Shown here: in pieces, positions 8,467 to 16,490 of the stretch
Position numbering within the stretch: position 1 is the first letter of the stretch
How the letters are laid out: each line of letters begins with the position of its first letter
Position numbers and translations under genes: made by a program
The notes under the pieces: generated by a model
Told to the model about the DNA's origin: nothing
The model's database searches: none
Seen by the model: only the letters and a program-made list of their open reading frames with translations
Assembly: GCF_017795885.1 (NCBI RefSeq)
Contig: NZ_CP059297.1
Coordinates: 1,054,001-1,118,000, forward strand
Source of the DNA: Brevundimonas sp. AJA228-03
GTDB lineage: Bacteria > Pseudomonadota > Alphaproteobacteria > Caulobacterales > Caulobacteraceae
Direction: 5' to 3'
Length of the DNA stretch: 64,000 nt

Positions 8467-10119
8467 TCACCCGGCCGTCCGGACGAGAATCCGGCCGATC
8501 ATGGGCGGCAGGCGGTCGCAGCTGTGCGCGGTATCGTTTACCGACTCGATCGTCGTCCATCCACGAGGTTGGGTCCAGGCGATGTCCTCGTGACCCAGGT
8601 TGAAGACGCAAAGCAGGGATTCGGCTGCATACGTCCGCTCGAACACCAGCAGGCTGTCAGTGGCCGTGATCACCGTCATCGTGCCCGTCCGGAGAGCCGG
8701 ATGTGCCCGACGCAAGGCGATCAGTCGGCGAGCCAGGTGCAGCGTGGATCCCGGGTCCCGCTCCTGGGCCTCGACTGTCAATGCCTTGTGGCGAGGATCG
8801 ATCGGCAGCCATGGCTCGCTTTCCGAGAAGCCCGAAAATCCGTTACCGGTCTTCCATGGCATCGGTGTGCGCGCGCCATCGCGACCCAGGGTCTCGGGCC
8901 AGTTGGCGATGGCCTCGGGATCGACCAGCCGCTCGAAGGGTACATCCGCCTGCGGCAGACCCAGCTCCTCGCCCTGATAGACGAAGACGTTGCCCCGCAG
9001 ACACATCAGCAGCAGCAGGGCCATCTCCGCATAGGCCTTCGGATCGCGACCCTGGGCCCAGCGGGACACGGCGCGGGGCGCGTCGTGGTTGGAAAACGTC
9101 CACGACGGCCAGCCCTCGCCCGGTGTCCCCGGCCACATCGCCGGGCCCTGCTCGACCAGCATGGGTGTCAGTTCGGGCGCATACAGATACAGGAACCCAT
9201 AGGCCGACTGCAGCCGTTCGGCGCCCTGGGTGTAGAGCTTCATTTCCTCGTCGGCTCTTTCTCCTCCGACCTCGGCCACAAGGAACCGGTCGCCGTCGTA
9301 GCTGTCGGCCACGCGCCTGAGACGCGTCAGGAACGGCAGGATGTCGATGTGTGACTGATTGTGGATGTGCTGCTGAAAGTCGAACGGCCGCGTTCTCTTG
9401 CCCGGAGCGAGAACTGGCGGATTGTCTGTCAGCGCCGGGTCATGCATGGCGAAGTTGAGCGCGTCGCACCGGAACCCATCCACCCCGCGGTCCAGCCAGA
9501 AGCGGGCGACGGCTAGCAGGGCCTCCTGGACCTCCGGGTTCCTCACGTTCAGCTGCGGCTGTTCCTTGAGGAAGTTGTGCATGTAGTACTGGTGTCGGCG
9601 GGCGTCCCAGGTCCAGGCCGGGCCGCCGAACACCGACTGCCAGTTCGACGGCGGAGACCCTTCCGGCTTCGCATCGGCCCAGACATACCAGTCGGCCCTG
9701 GGGTTGGTCCGGTCCTGACGGCTTTCCTGGAACCAGGCGTGCTGGTCGGAGGTGTGGGAATAGACCTGGTCGATGATGATCTTCAGGCCGAGGGCGTGGG
9801 CCCGGGTGACCAGCCTGTCGAAGTCCGCCATGGTGCCGAAGATCGGGTCGATGCCGACGTAGTCCGATACGTCGTAGCCGAAATCCTTCATCGGCGAGGT
9901 GAAGAAGGGCGACAGCCAGATGCCGTCCACCCCAAGCGATGCCACGTGATCCAGATGGGCGGTGATGCCGGGCAGATCGCCGATCCCGTCCCCATTGCTG
10001 TCGGCGAAGCTGCGCGGATAGATCTGATAGAGGACCGCACCCCGCCACCATTCCCGGGTGTCGGCAGCCGGCGCCGGTCTGGCGGCCGCCGGGGCGTGGG
10101 TCAGAACTTCGGCAGTCAA
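8467..10119 (-). CDS. GH13 alpha-glucosidase (oligo-1,6-glucosidase/AglA-like), cytoplasmic
   Basis: 550 aa with no signal peptide. GH13 regions are plain: VLYQIYPRSFADSNGDGIGDL, GVDGIWLSPFFTSP, the nucleophile Asp in GVDGFRCDALNF, the acid Glu in FLVAEVGGE and the transition-state Asp in TFSNHDAPR. The enzyme family splits maltose and short maltooligosaccharides, here after import by the MFS permease. The start is TTG (10119-10117) overlapping the alpha-amylase stop as TTGA, with AAGG about 7 bases upstream inside the previous gene, indicating translational coupling. Confidence 0.94.
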   Translation of the reverse strand: MTAEVLTHAPAAARPAPAADTREWWRGAVLYQIYPRSFADSNGDGIGDLPGITAHLDHVASLGVDGIWLSPFFTSPMKDFGYDVSDYVGIDPIFGTMADFDRLVTRAHALGLKIIIDQVYSHTSDQHAWFQESRQDRTNPRADWYVWADAKPEGSPPSNWQSVFGGPAWTWDARRHQYYMHNFLKEQPQLNVRNPEVQEALLAVARFWLDRGVDGFRCDALNFAMHDPALTDNPPVLAPGKRTRPFDFQQHIHNQSHIDILPFLTRLRRVADSYDGDRFLVAEVGGERADEEMKLYTQGAERLQSAYGFLYLYAPELTPMLVEQGPAMWPGTPGEGWPSWTFSNHDAPRAVSRWAQGRDPKAYAEMALLLLMCLRGNVFVYQGEELGLPQADVPFERLVDPEAIANWPETLGRDGARTPMPWKTGNGFSGFSESEPWLPIDPRHKALTVEAQERDPGSTLHLARRLIALRRAHPALRTGTMTVITATDSLLVFERTYAAESLLCVFNLGHEDIAWTQPRGWTTIESVNDTAHSCDRLPPMIGRILVRTAG

Positions 10120-11924
10120 CGCACACCTTCAGAAGAACAGATCAGATAGTCGAATGCGGGAACGGTGACGCGCAGGCTGCCGGGTGCCGAGGCCGCCGCA
10201 GGGCATGCGCCGCGGACGGTCGACCATGTGGCTGAGGCCGCATCGACTTCGATGTTGGCGGTGATCGGAGCAGCCGAGGTGTTGTAGACGACCAGGGTCT
10301 CGCCCGGCAGGTCGTCGATACGCCGCGACAGGGCGAGGATGCCCGGTGTTTCTGCGGCGAAGCGCACCGTCTGCAGGCCGCGACGAAGGCGAACATCCGC
10401 CTGACGCAGACGCGCCATCGCGGAGATCGCCTGGTACAGGGGCGCGCCGGTCGCGAAGGGCGGCCGGGCACCTCCGACAATCCGGTCGTCCCTGTAGGAT
10501 GCGACCTGGGTGTCGGCCATATCCTGGCGCGCTGCGCCATAGCCGCCCGCGCCTGTAAAGCCCTGTTCGTCGCCGTAGTAGAGCGTGGGAACGCCCCGGC
10601 TGAACATCATGAGCGCATGGGCCAGCGTCTCACGCTGCAGCAGCTCGGCGTCGGATATGTCGGGCTTCGCGGTCAGGATGAAACCCCCGATCCGTCCCAT
10701 GTCGTGGTTCCCCAGGAAGGTCGGCAGCCCCAGGGCACCGGCGGCGCCCCCTTCGTAGAGCGCATCGGCGTCGAACACCCTGGCCAATGCGGTCGGTGGG
10801 ACGTCGCGCGCCACCATGTCCGTCACTGCGTACTGGAAGGGAAAGTCGAGCACGGCCGGATAGCCGTCGATCCGGGTGAAGCGCGCCGTCACCGCAGGGT
10901 CGACGTCATAGACCTCGCCGAAGATGTGGAAGTTGGGAATGCCCCTGGCCCGCGCCCGTTCCAGCATGGCCGGGACGAAGGCTTGCCAGAACGCCGGGTT
11001 CACGTGTCTGGCCGTATCGATCCGGAAGCCGTCGATACCGTAACGATCGATCCAGTCGCCGAAGATCTCGATCATGCCCGCCACCACGCGCGGATGTTCG
11101 GTCATCAGATCGTCCAGGCCGGCGAAGTCGCCGTCGATCGAGCTCTCGCCGCGAAACGTCGAATCGCCACGGTTGTGGTAGTAGGCGGGGTCGTTCAGCC
11201 AGGCTGGCACCTTCACCGTCTCTTCGCCGGCCGGAACATAGGGCGTGTAGGCATAGTCCGATCGCGTCAACCGGTCGAAGTCGCTGCCGTCGAACCCGTC
11301 ATTGATCGCTGGCCCGTCGATCCCGCCCCGCCGCGTGAACGGGTAGTCGGCGCGACTGCGATAGGTACAGTCATTGGCCGGGCACTCGCGGTAGCGGATG
11401 ACGTCGGCCGTATGGTTGGCGACGATGTCCATATAGACCTTCATGCCGCGCGCATGGGCGGCATCGACCAGTCTGTGCATGGCCGCCTCGTCCCCGAAAT
11501 GAGGATCGACGCGGGTGAAATCCGTGATCCAGTAGCCGTGGGCTCCGGCGAATTCCCGACCCGGCGCGCCCTGCACGGGCTTGTTCTTGAAGATCGGGGC
11601 CATCCAGATGGCCGTGGCCCCCAGTCCCTGGATATAGTCGAGGCGACGCTCGATGCCGGCCAGATCCCCTCCGTGGTAGAAGCCTTCGTCGGTCGGGTCG
11701 AAGCCATGTTCAAGTCGCCCGCCAGGAATGGCACCGGTGTCGTTAGTCGGGTCGCCGTTATCGAACCGGTCCGGCAACAGAAAATAGATGACCTCGTCCT
11801 GGGGCCGTCGCTCGCGAAAATCGGCCGTGGCCTGGGCGAAAGTCGGGTGCGCGCCCAGCATGATCATGAGCGCTGCCAGGCTCACGGGTCCCGGACCCCA
11901 TAGACGACGCGCTTTTCGGGTCAT
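10116..11924 (-). CDS. GH13 alpha-amylase/cyclomaltodextrinase-type enzyme, exported
   Basis: 602 aa with a signal peptide ending ...LGAHPTFAQ (start ATG at 11924). GH13 motifs: VIYFLLPDRFDNGDPTND at the N-terminus, MKVYMDIVANHTAD, the nucleophile in GIDGFRIDTARHV, the acid in FHIFGEVYD and FLGNHDMGR. Such enzymes cut internal alpha-1,4 bonds of maltodextrins in the periplasm. It is first in a two-gene operon with the GH13 alpha-glucosidase and diverges from the TonB receptor over a 290-base region with two operator-like sites. Confidence 0.93.
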   Translation of the reverse strand: MTRKARRLWGPGPVSLAALMIMLGAHPTFAQATADFRERRPQDEVIYFLLPDRFDNGDPTNDTGAIPGGRLEHGFDPTDEGFYHGGDLAGIERRLDYIQGLGATAIWMAPIFKNKPVQGAPGREFAGAHGYWITDFTRVDPHFGDEAAMHRLVDAAHARGMKVYMDIVANHTADVIRYRECPANDCTYRSRADYPFTRRGGIDGPAINDGFDGSDFDRLTRSDYAYTPYVPAGEETVKVPAWLNDPAYYHNRGDSTFRGESSIDGDFAGLDDLMTEHPRVVAGMIEIFGDWIDRYGIDGFRIDTARHVNPAFWQAFVPAMLERARARGIPNFHIFGEVYDVDPAVTARFTRIDGYPAVLDFPFQYAVTDMVARDVPPTALARVFDADALYEGGAAGALGLPTFLGNHDMGRIGGFILTAKPDISDAELLQRETLAHALMMFSRGVPTLYYGDEQGFTGAGGYGAARQDMADTQVASYRDDRIVGGARPPFATGAPLYQAISAMARLRQADVRLRRGLQTVRFAAETPGILALSRRIDDLPGETLVVYNTSAAPITANIEVDAASATWSTVRGACPAAASAPGSLRVTVPAFDYLICSSEGVR

Positions 11925-11970
11925 GGATTTTCGTCCCACTGTGTCCCGGATGCATAGCCCAGGCACTTTC

Positions 11971-11987
11971 TTTGCAAGATTTTGCAG
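11971..11987. promoter_or_regulatory. Candidate LacI-family operator 1 in the amylase/TonB-receptor divergent region
   Basis: TTTGCAAGATTTTGCAG includes the perfect inverted repeat TGCAA-GATT-TTGCA. It lies 47 bases upstream of the amylase start and resembles the site at 7416. Function is inferred from position and symmetry. Confidence 0.5.
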
Positions 11988-12143
11988 TCCGCGTGAGGCG
12001 CTGTCAATGCCGATACGGTCCCCTGGCTTCGTGCGGACAGTCGATGGTGCGCCGCAATATCGCGCTTTTCTTGTAGATGCAGGGATGCAGGGTCGTGCCC
12101 AATTATGGCCACGAGAATTACCGGCTTGCCATCTCGACAAAAG

Positions 12144-12160
12144 TTTGCATATTTTTGCGA
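12144..12160. promoter_or_regulatory. Candidate LacI-family operator 2 in front of the TonB receptor
   Basis: TTTGCATATTTTTGCGA matches the 11971 site at 13 of 17 positions with the same half-site spacing. It lies about 55 bases before the receptor start, in an AT-rich stretch suited to a promoter. It is less symmetric than the other two sites. Confidence 0.4.
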
Positions 12161-12214
12161 ACGGTTCGGGATCGCTTCGCCAGAAACGCGAGATGGCCGC
12201 CAGGGAGAATGTCA

Positions 12215-14995
12215 ATGAGAATCCGTTCGAATACACGCGCGCGACTGATGGCGGGGGGAGCCGCAGGCGTTTTGGCGCTGCTGGCCATGGGCGAGGTCGC
12301 CCACGCACAGACGTCGACACCGCAGGACGAGACCCAGGTCGATGAGATCGTCGTCACCGGTATTCGCGCCTCCATCGCGAGCTCGATCGCAGCCAAGGCG
12401 CGAAACACCTCGATCGTCGAGGTCATCACGGCCGAGGACATCGGCAAGCTGCCCGACGTGTCCATCGCCGAATCGCTGGCCCGCTTGCCCGGTCTGACGG
12501 CGCAGCGCCTGGACGGACGTTCCCAGGCGATCTCGATTCGCGGCCTGGGCCCTGATTTCACCACCGCCTTGCTGAACGGGCGCGAGCAGGTCACCACCGG
12601 CGACAACCGCGGGGTTGAGTTCGACCAGTATCCTTCGGAACTGCTGAGCAGCGTGACCGTCTACAAGACGCCCGACGCCCAGCTGATCGGCCAGGGTCTG
12701 GCCGGGACCGTCGATTTGCAGACCATCCGCCCGCTGGCCTTCGGCCGTCGCGCGATCGCCGCCAATGTGCGTTATGAGCAGAACGACATCGGGGCTCTGA
12801 ACGCGGGCAGCGAGGACACCGGCAATCGCTACAGCCTGTCCTACATCGACCAGTTCGCCGACGGCACGATCGGCGTCGCGCTCGGCTACGCTCACATCGA
12901 AAGCCCCTATCAGTCAGAGCGCTACAACAGCTGGGGCTATCCCACGACCGGCAGCGGAGCCTTCATCATCGGCGGGGTCAAGCCCTATGTGATGTCGTCG
13001 AACCTCGAGCGTGACGGGTTCATGGGCACGGTCGAGTTCCAGCCGAACGACCGGTTCCATTCGACGATCGACGCCTTCTATTCGGAGTTCCAGAACACCC
13101 AGATCCTGCGGGGCATCGAGTTTCCGCTGTGGTGGGGTGGCTCGTCCGGAGCCTGCGGTACGCCTCAAGTGCAGACCCCGACTTGCCGCCCCGGGCCGGC
13201 TCTGCGTGCGGGCTCGACCGTCCGGGACGGCTTTGTCACGGCCGGCACCTTCGACAATGTGAAGGGCGTCATCCGCAACGACGTCAACACGCGGGACAGC
13301 AACATCACCTCACTGGGATGGAACACGGTGTTCGAGGCCAGCGAAGACTGGTCGCTGATGGCGGACCTGAGCTACTCCAAGGTCGAACGCGAGGACATGG
13401 TCCTGGAGACCTATTCGGGCACGGGGCGGAACGTTACCGGTGCGCTGGATTCGATCGGATTCTCGCTGGACGGCAACAATGTCGCCACCTTCACCCGCAC
13501 TCTGAACTACGCCGATCCGAACCTGATCCGTCTGACCAGCCCGCAAGGCTGGGGCGGCGATGTCATTCCCGGCGGCCAGGACGGCTATCTGAACAATCCC
13601 TCGATCGAGGACGAGATCAAGGCGCTGCGTCTGCAGGCCACCCACCAGCTGGGCGAAAGCGGGCCGTTCAGCTCGATCAAGTTCGGTGTCAACATCTCGG
13701 AGCGCGAGAAGTCGTTCGTCAACGACCAGTACTTCCTGGGCGTTCCGGGAGGGGCCAGCCCCGCCGTGCCGGCTGCCTTTCTGCTGCCGTCGACCCAGCT
13801 GACCTACCTCGGTCTGGGTCCGGTGATCAGCTACGATGCTCTGAGGCTCGTGAACTCCGGGTTCTATAACAAGGTGCGCAACCCGAACGCCGATGTCCTG
13901 TCGGGCAACTGGGCAGTGACCGAAAAGGTCAATGCGGCCTATGTGCAGCTCAACATTGATCACACGCTCTGGTCGTTGCCCCTGACCGGCAATATCGGCC
14001 TGCAGTACGTCTCCACAGACCAGAGCTCGAACGGGTTCGCGGCGTCGGGGACCGGTGCAAGCACCCGTTCTACAGCGGTCAGCGGCGGTGCCGAGTACCA
14101 GGAGTTCCTGCCGTCTTCGAACTTCATCCTTGAAGTTGGACAGGATCAGTTCCTGCGTTTCGCCGCCGCGCGCACCCTGGCGCGGACCCGGATGGATGAC
14201 ATGCGGGCCTCGAGAAACTACAGCTTCGACGTCTCCAAGAACATTCCAGGCGCGCGTCCGGACGTGAACTCGCCCTGGGGCGGCGGCGGCGGCAATCCTG
14301 ACCTGCGGCCGACGATCGCCGATGTGGCCGACATCTCGTACGAGCGTTACTTTGCCAACCGGACTGGCTACGTCTCGCTGGCTGGCTACTACAAGAACCT
14401 CGAAACCTTCGTCTACAACCGTAACCAGATCTTCGACTTCACAGGCTATCCGACGGGTGGGATCATCCCGGTCATCAATCAGGGTGTCGTCGGCGCTCCT
14501 GACAATGGTGACGGCGGCTATATCTCGGGCGTCGAGTTCGCATTGTCTGTGCCGCTGGATGTCTTCGTTCCGGCGCTGGAAGGTTTCGGCTTCCAGTTCA
14601 GTGCATCGCAGACCTCCAGCGAGATCAAGCCGGATGGCAACAATGCGACCCCGCTGCCGGGCCTGTCGGAAACCGTCGCCAACCTGACCGTCTATTATGA
14701 GGCCAACGGCTTCCAGGCGCGGATTTCGGATCGCTACCGCTCCGATTTCCTGGGTGAGGTCGCCGGCTTCGGTAACGGCCGGACCCTGCGCAGCGTGAGT
14801 GAGGAAAACGTCGTCGATGCCCAGATCGGGTATGAGTTCCAGTCCGGACCTCTGAAAGGGGCTTCGATCCTGGCCCAGGTCAACAACCTGACCGACGAAC
14901 CGTTCTCGACATTCCAGAACGGCGATGAACGCCAGGTCATCGACTACCAGGTCTATGGCCGGACGTTCCTGATCGGCCTGAACTATCGCTACTGA
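12215..14995 (+). CDS. TonB-dependent outer-membrane receptor, MalA-like maltodextrin transporter
   Basis: 926 aa. The signal peptide ends ...EVAHAQ, then comes the TonB-box-like DEIVVTGIRASI. The plug domain (ITAEDIGKLPDVSIAESLARLPG, ISIRGLGPDFTTALLNGRE, VTVYKTPDAQLIGQGLAGTVDL) is followed by a long beta-barrel ending in an aromatic terminus (LIGLNYRY). AGGGAG at 12202-12207 is correctly spaced for ATG 12215; the ATG at 12209 is too close. The neighbouring alpha-glucan enzymes and LacI regulator point to maltodextrins, as for Caulobacter MalA. The substrate is therefore context-based. Confidence 0.92.
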   Translation: MRIRSNTRARLMAGGAAGVLALLAMGEVAHAQTSTPQDETQVDEIVVTGIRASIASSIAAKARNTSIVEVITAEDIGKLPDVSIAESLARLPGLTAQRLDGRSQAISIRGLGPDFTTALLNGREQVTTGDNRGVEFDQYPSELLSSVTVYKTPDAQLIGQGLAGTVDLQTIRPLAFGRRAIAANVRYEQNDIGALNAGSEDTGNRYSLSYIDQFADGTIGVALGYAHIESPYQSERYNSWGYPTTGSGAFIIGGVKPYVMSSNLERDGFMGTVEFQPNDRFHSTIDAFYSEFQNTQILRGIEFPLWWGGSSGACGTPQVQTPTCRPGPALRAGSTVRDGFVTAGTFDNVKGVIRNDVNTRDSNITSLGWNTVFEASEDWSLMADLSYSKVEREDMVLETYSGTGRNVTGALDSIGFSLDGNNVATFTRTLNYADPNLIRLTSPQGWGGDVIPGGQDGYLNNPSIEDEIKALRLQATHQLGESGPFSSIKFGVNISEREKSFVNDQYFLGVPGGASPAVPAAFLLPSTQLTYLGLGPVISYDALRLVNSGFYNKVRNPNADVLSGNWAVTEKVNAAYVQLNIDHTLWSLPLTGNIGLQYVSTDQSSNGFAASGTGASTRSTAVSGGAEYQEFLPSSNFILEVGQDQFLRFAAARTLARTRMDDMRASRNYSFDVSKNIPGARPDVNSPWGGGGGNPDLRPTIADVADISYERYFANRTGYVSLAGYYKNLETFVYNRNQIFDFTGYPTGGIIPVINQGVVGAPDNGDGGYISGVEFALSVPLDVFVPALEGFGFQFSASQTSSEIKPDGNNATPLPGLSETVANLTVYYEANGFQARISDRYRSDFLGEVAGFGNGRTLRSVSEENVVDAQIGYEFQSGPLKGASILAQVNNLTDEPFSTFQNGDERQVIDYQVYGRTFLIGLNYRY

Positions 14996-15006
14996 TGCGA
15001 TCATCG

Positions 15007-15035
15007 GCCGTCCCGAATTCCCCTTCCGGGACGGC
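15007..15035 (+). terminator. Stem-loop after the TonB receptor
   Basis: GCCGTCCCG (15007-15015) pairs with CGGGACGGC (15027-15035) around an 11-base loop, 12 bases after the stop codon. No T run follows, so it may protect the 3' end rather than terminate alone. Confidence 0.5.
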
Positions 15036-15059
15036 TGCCTCCTCCTGAGGCTTGAAACT

Positions 15060-15083
15060 GGCCGCGCGGGCAACCGCGCGGCC
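15060..15083 (+). terminator. Rho-independent terminator of the TonB receptor gene
   Basis: A perfect 10-base GC stem, GGCCGCGCGG/CCGCGCGGCC, with a 4-base loop GCAA is followed by the T-rich ATCTTTCGTTT. It lies 65 bases downstream of the receptor stop. Confidence 0.8.
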
Positions 15084-15164
15084 ATCTTTCGTTTCGGGGT
15101 CGACGGGTCTTGCCCTGTGCGTCGCGCCTCGTCTGCTTGTGGCACAACGGCGGGCTCGAGCCGC

Positions 15165-15170
15165 CCTAGA
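15165..15170. repeat. Target-site duplication CCTAGA, left copy
   Basis: CCTAGA directly abuts the left IS end; the identical hexamer sits at 16207-16212. This is the NCTAGN target known for IS481-family elements. Confidence 0.85.
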
Positions 15171-16122
15171 TGTGGAGCCTCAACAGGTTGTCCCCAGTGA
15201 GGGCGAGTCTGCTGATGGGTGTTTGTCGTTTGATGCCGCCGTGTGGTCGATGCCAGTTGTATCGGTGTAGCCAGAACGGAAGCTCGGCGGCGCGTCGATC
15301 CGAGCTCTGGTATTTCTGTGCGTAAGCCCATTCGCGCAGGGCGGTCTGGATGAAGCGCTCGGCCTTGCCGTTGGTCTTTGGCGTGTAGGGTTTTGTGCGG
15401 ATGTGCCTGAGGCCCAGCGCCTTGCAGGCGTCGCGGAAGGCGAAGGCTTTGTAGCATGAGCCGTTGTCGGTCATGACCCGGGTCACGGTGACGCCGAGTC
15501 CGGCGTAGTACTCGATAGCCGCCTTCAGGAAGGGGACGGCGCTCGAGGCCTTCTCGTCGGGCCGTATCTGGCTGAAGGCGATGCGTGAGGCGTCGTCGAT
15601 GCAGACGTGGACGAACTCCCAGCCGACGCCGCGCCCGTTGGACTGTCTGGTTCGATCGCCGGTGACGCGGTGGCCGGGCTGGTCGAAGCGGCCCAGTTTC
15701 TTGATGTCGATGTGGATCATGTCGCCGGGAAGGTCGCGCTCGTAGCGGCGAACCGGCTCAGGCGGTTCCAGGTCGCGGATGCGGCTGAGGCGGACGCGGC
15801 GCAGGATCCGGCTGACCGTGGCCGGCGACACCTTGGCGTCGCGGGCGATCTGCTGGCCCGTGAAGCGCTGCCGGCGCAGGGCGATAATCTGCTCCTGGAC
15901 CCCTGTCGGAGTCGGGGCCCGCAGCCGGTGCGGACGCGACGAACGATCCCTCAGACCCGCCGTGCCCTCGGTTCTGAACCGGTTTACCCACTTGCCGACG
16001 GTCTTGGGATCGACGCCGAAGGCCGCCGCCACGACCTTGCGCGGCTGGCCCTGATCCACCACCCGCCGCACCAGATCGGCTCGACTATGCGCCGTCAGCC
16101 GGGCATTCTCATGCACGTTCAT
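15166..16122 (-). CDS. IS481-family transposase
   Basis: 318 aa. An N-terminal helix-turn-helix (VVAAAFGVDPKTVGKWVNRF; RDAKVSPATVSRILRRV) precedes the DDE integrase core: HIDIKKLGR (first D), VMTDNGSCY (second D) and TPKTNGKAERFIQT (E). The start ATG at 16122 has an excellent GGAGG site 6 bases upstream. The reading frame runs through the left inverted repeat, and its stop codon TAG (15168-15166) lies outside the element, in the duplicated CTAG target. The insertion site thus provides the stop. Confidence 0.93.
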   Translation of the reverse strand: MNVHENARLTAHSRADLVRRVVDQGQPRKVVAAAFGVDPKTVGKWVNRFRTEGTAGLRDRSSRPHRLRAPTPTGVQEQIIALRRQRFTGQQIARDAKVSPATVSRILRRVRLSRIRDLEPPEPVRRYERDLPGDMIHIDIKKLGRFDQPGHRVTGDRTRQSNGRGVGWEFVHVCIDDASRIAFSQIRPDEKASSAVPFLKAAIEYYAGLGVTVTRVMTDNGSCYKAFAFRDACKALGLRHIRTKPYTPKTNGKAERFIQTALREWAYAQKYQSSDRRAAELPFWLHRYNWHRPHGGIKRQTPISRLALTGDNLLRLHI

Positions 16123-16206
16123 TCGGTCCTCCGAGGAAGTCTCTGAAGTCTGCAACTCCAGCTTCCCCGGCCTGGACCGGATGGACAACCTATTGAGAGC
16201 TCACAC
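15171..16206 (-). mobile_element. IS481-family insertion sequence, complete (1036 bp)
   Basis: Terminal inverted repeats can be read directly. The left end starts TGTGGAGCCTCAACAGGTTG; the right end, read inward, starts TGTGAGCTCTCAATAGGTTG. They agree at 18 of the first 23 positions, including an uninterrupted AGGTTGTCC. The element carries one transposase gene and is bracketed by 6-bp CCTAGA duplications. The intact ends and duplications suggest a fairly recent, possibly still active insertion. Confidence 0.9.
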
Positions 16207-16212
16207 CTAGAG
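16207..16212. repeat. Target-site duplication CCTAGA, right copy
   Basis: Matches 15165-15170 exactly and abuts the right IS terminus at 16206. Its CTAG is also the first four bases of the palindromic element at 16208-16346. Confidence 0.85.
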
Positions 16213-16346
16213 CCTGATCGGCTGAGGTGGAATTGCTTCGCGATTCCGCCGATGCCGTGACACAGGCTCCGGATATGAGTGAGCGCATGATTCACGCTTT
16301 CGGCTGGACCCACGATGTGGGTCCACCTCAAACGATCATGCGCTAG
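16208..16346. repeat. 139-bp MITE-like palindromic element with 24-bp terminal inverted repeats
   Basis: The left end starts CTAGAGCCTGATCGGCTGAG (16208 on). The right end, read inward from 16346, starts CTAGCGCATGATCGTTTGAG. Both continue into GTGG, with about 20 of 24 positions shared. Inside are further nested inverted repeats: AGCGCATGAT (16282-16291) with ATCATGCGCT (16335-16344), and TGGACCCA (16305-16312) with TGGGTCCA (16318-16325). No coding frame is evident. The IS481 element was inserted at its left-terminal CTAG. A 20-base part of the right end recurs at 48168-48187. Confidence 0.7.
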
Positions 16347-16361
16347 AGGATCGAACCGCGC

Positions 16362-16469
16362 ATGACCGACGCCCCCCGTTCCACCAAGGGCACGGGTCTG
16401 GCCCTTGGTTATGTGACGACGCAGTTCCTTGCCTGGGGGTTTGCGACGCCGGTCACCGGCGGACATTGA
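16362..16469 (+). pseudogene. Truncated 5' end of an FucP/GluP-type sugar MFS permease
   Basis: A 35-codon frame from ATG 16362 contains GTGLALGYVTTQFLAWGFAT, which looks like the first transmembrane helix of glucose/galactose (FucP/GluP-type) permeases. It then ends in an unrelated PVTGGH and a stop. The rest of the permease is missing; the halogenase 3' end follows within 22 bases. A deletion that removed the body of the gene is the simplest reading. The similarity is judged by eye on about 20 residues. Confidence 0.55.
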
Positions 16470-16490
16470 AATGGCGCCCTGTGTGGGCTC

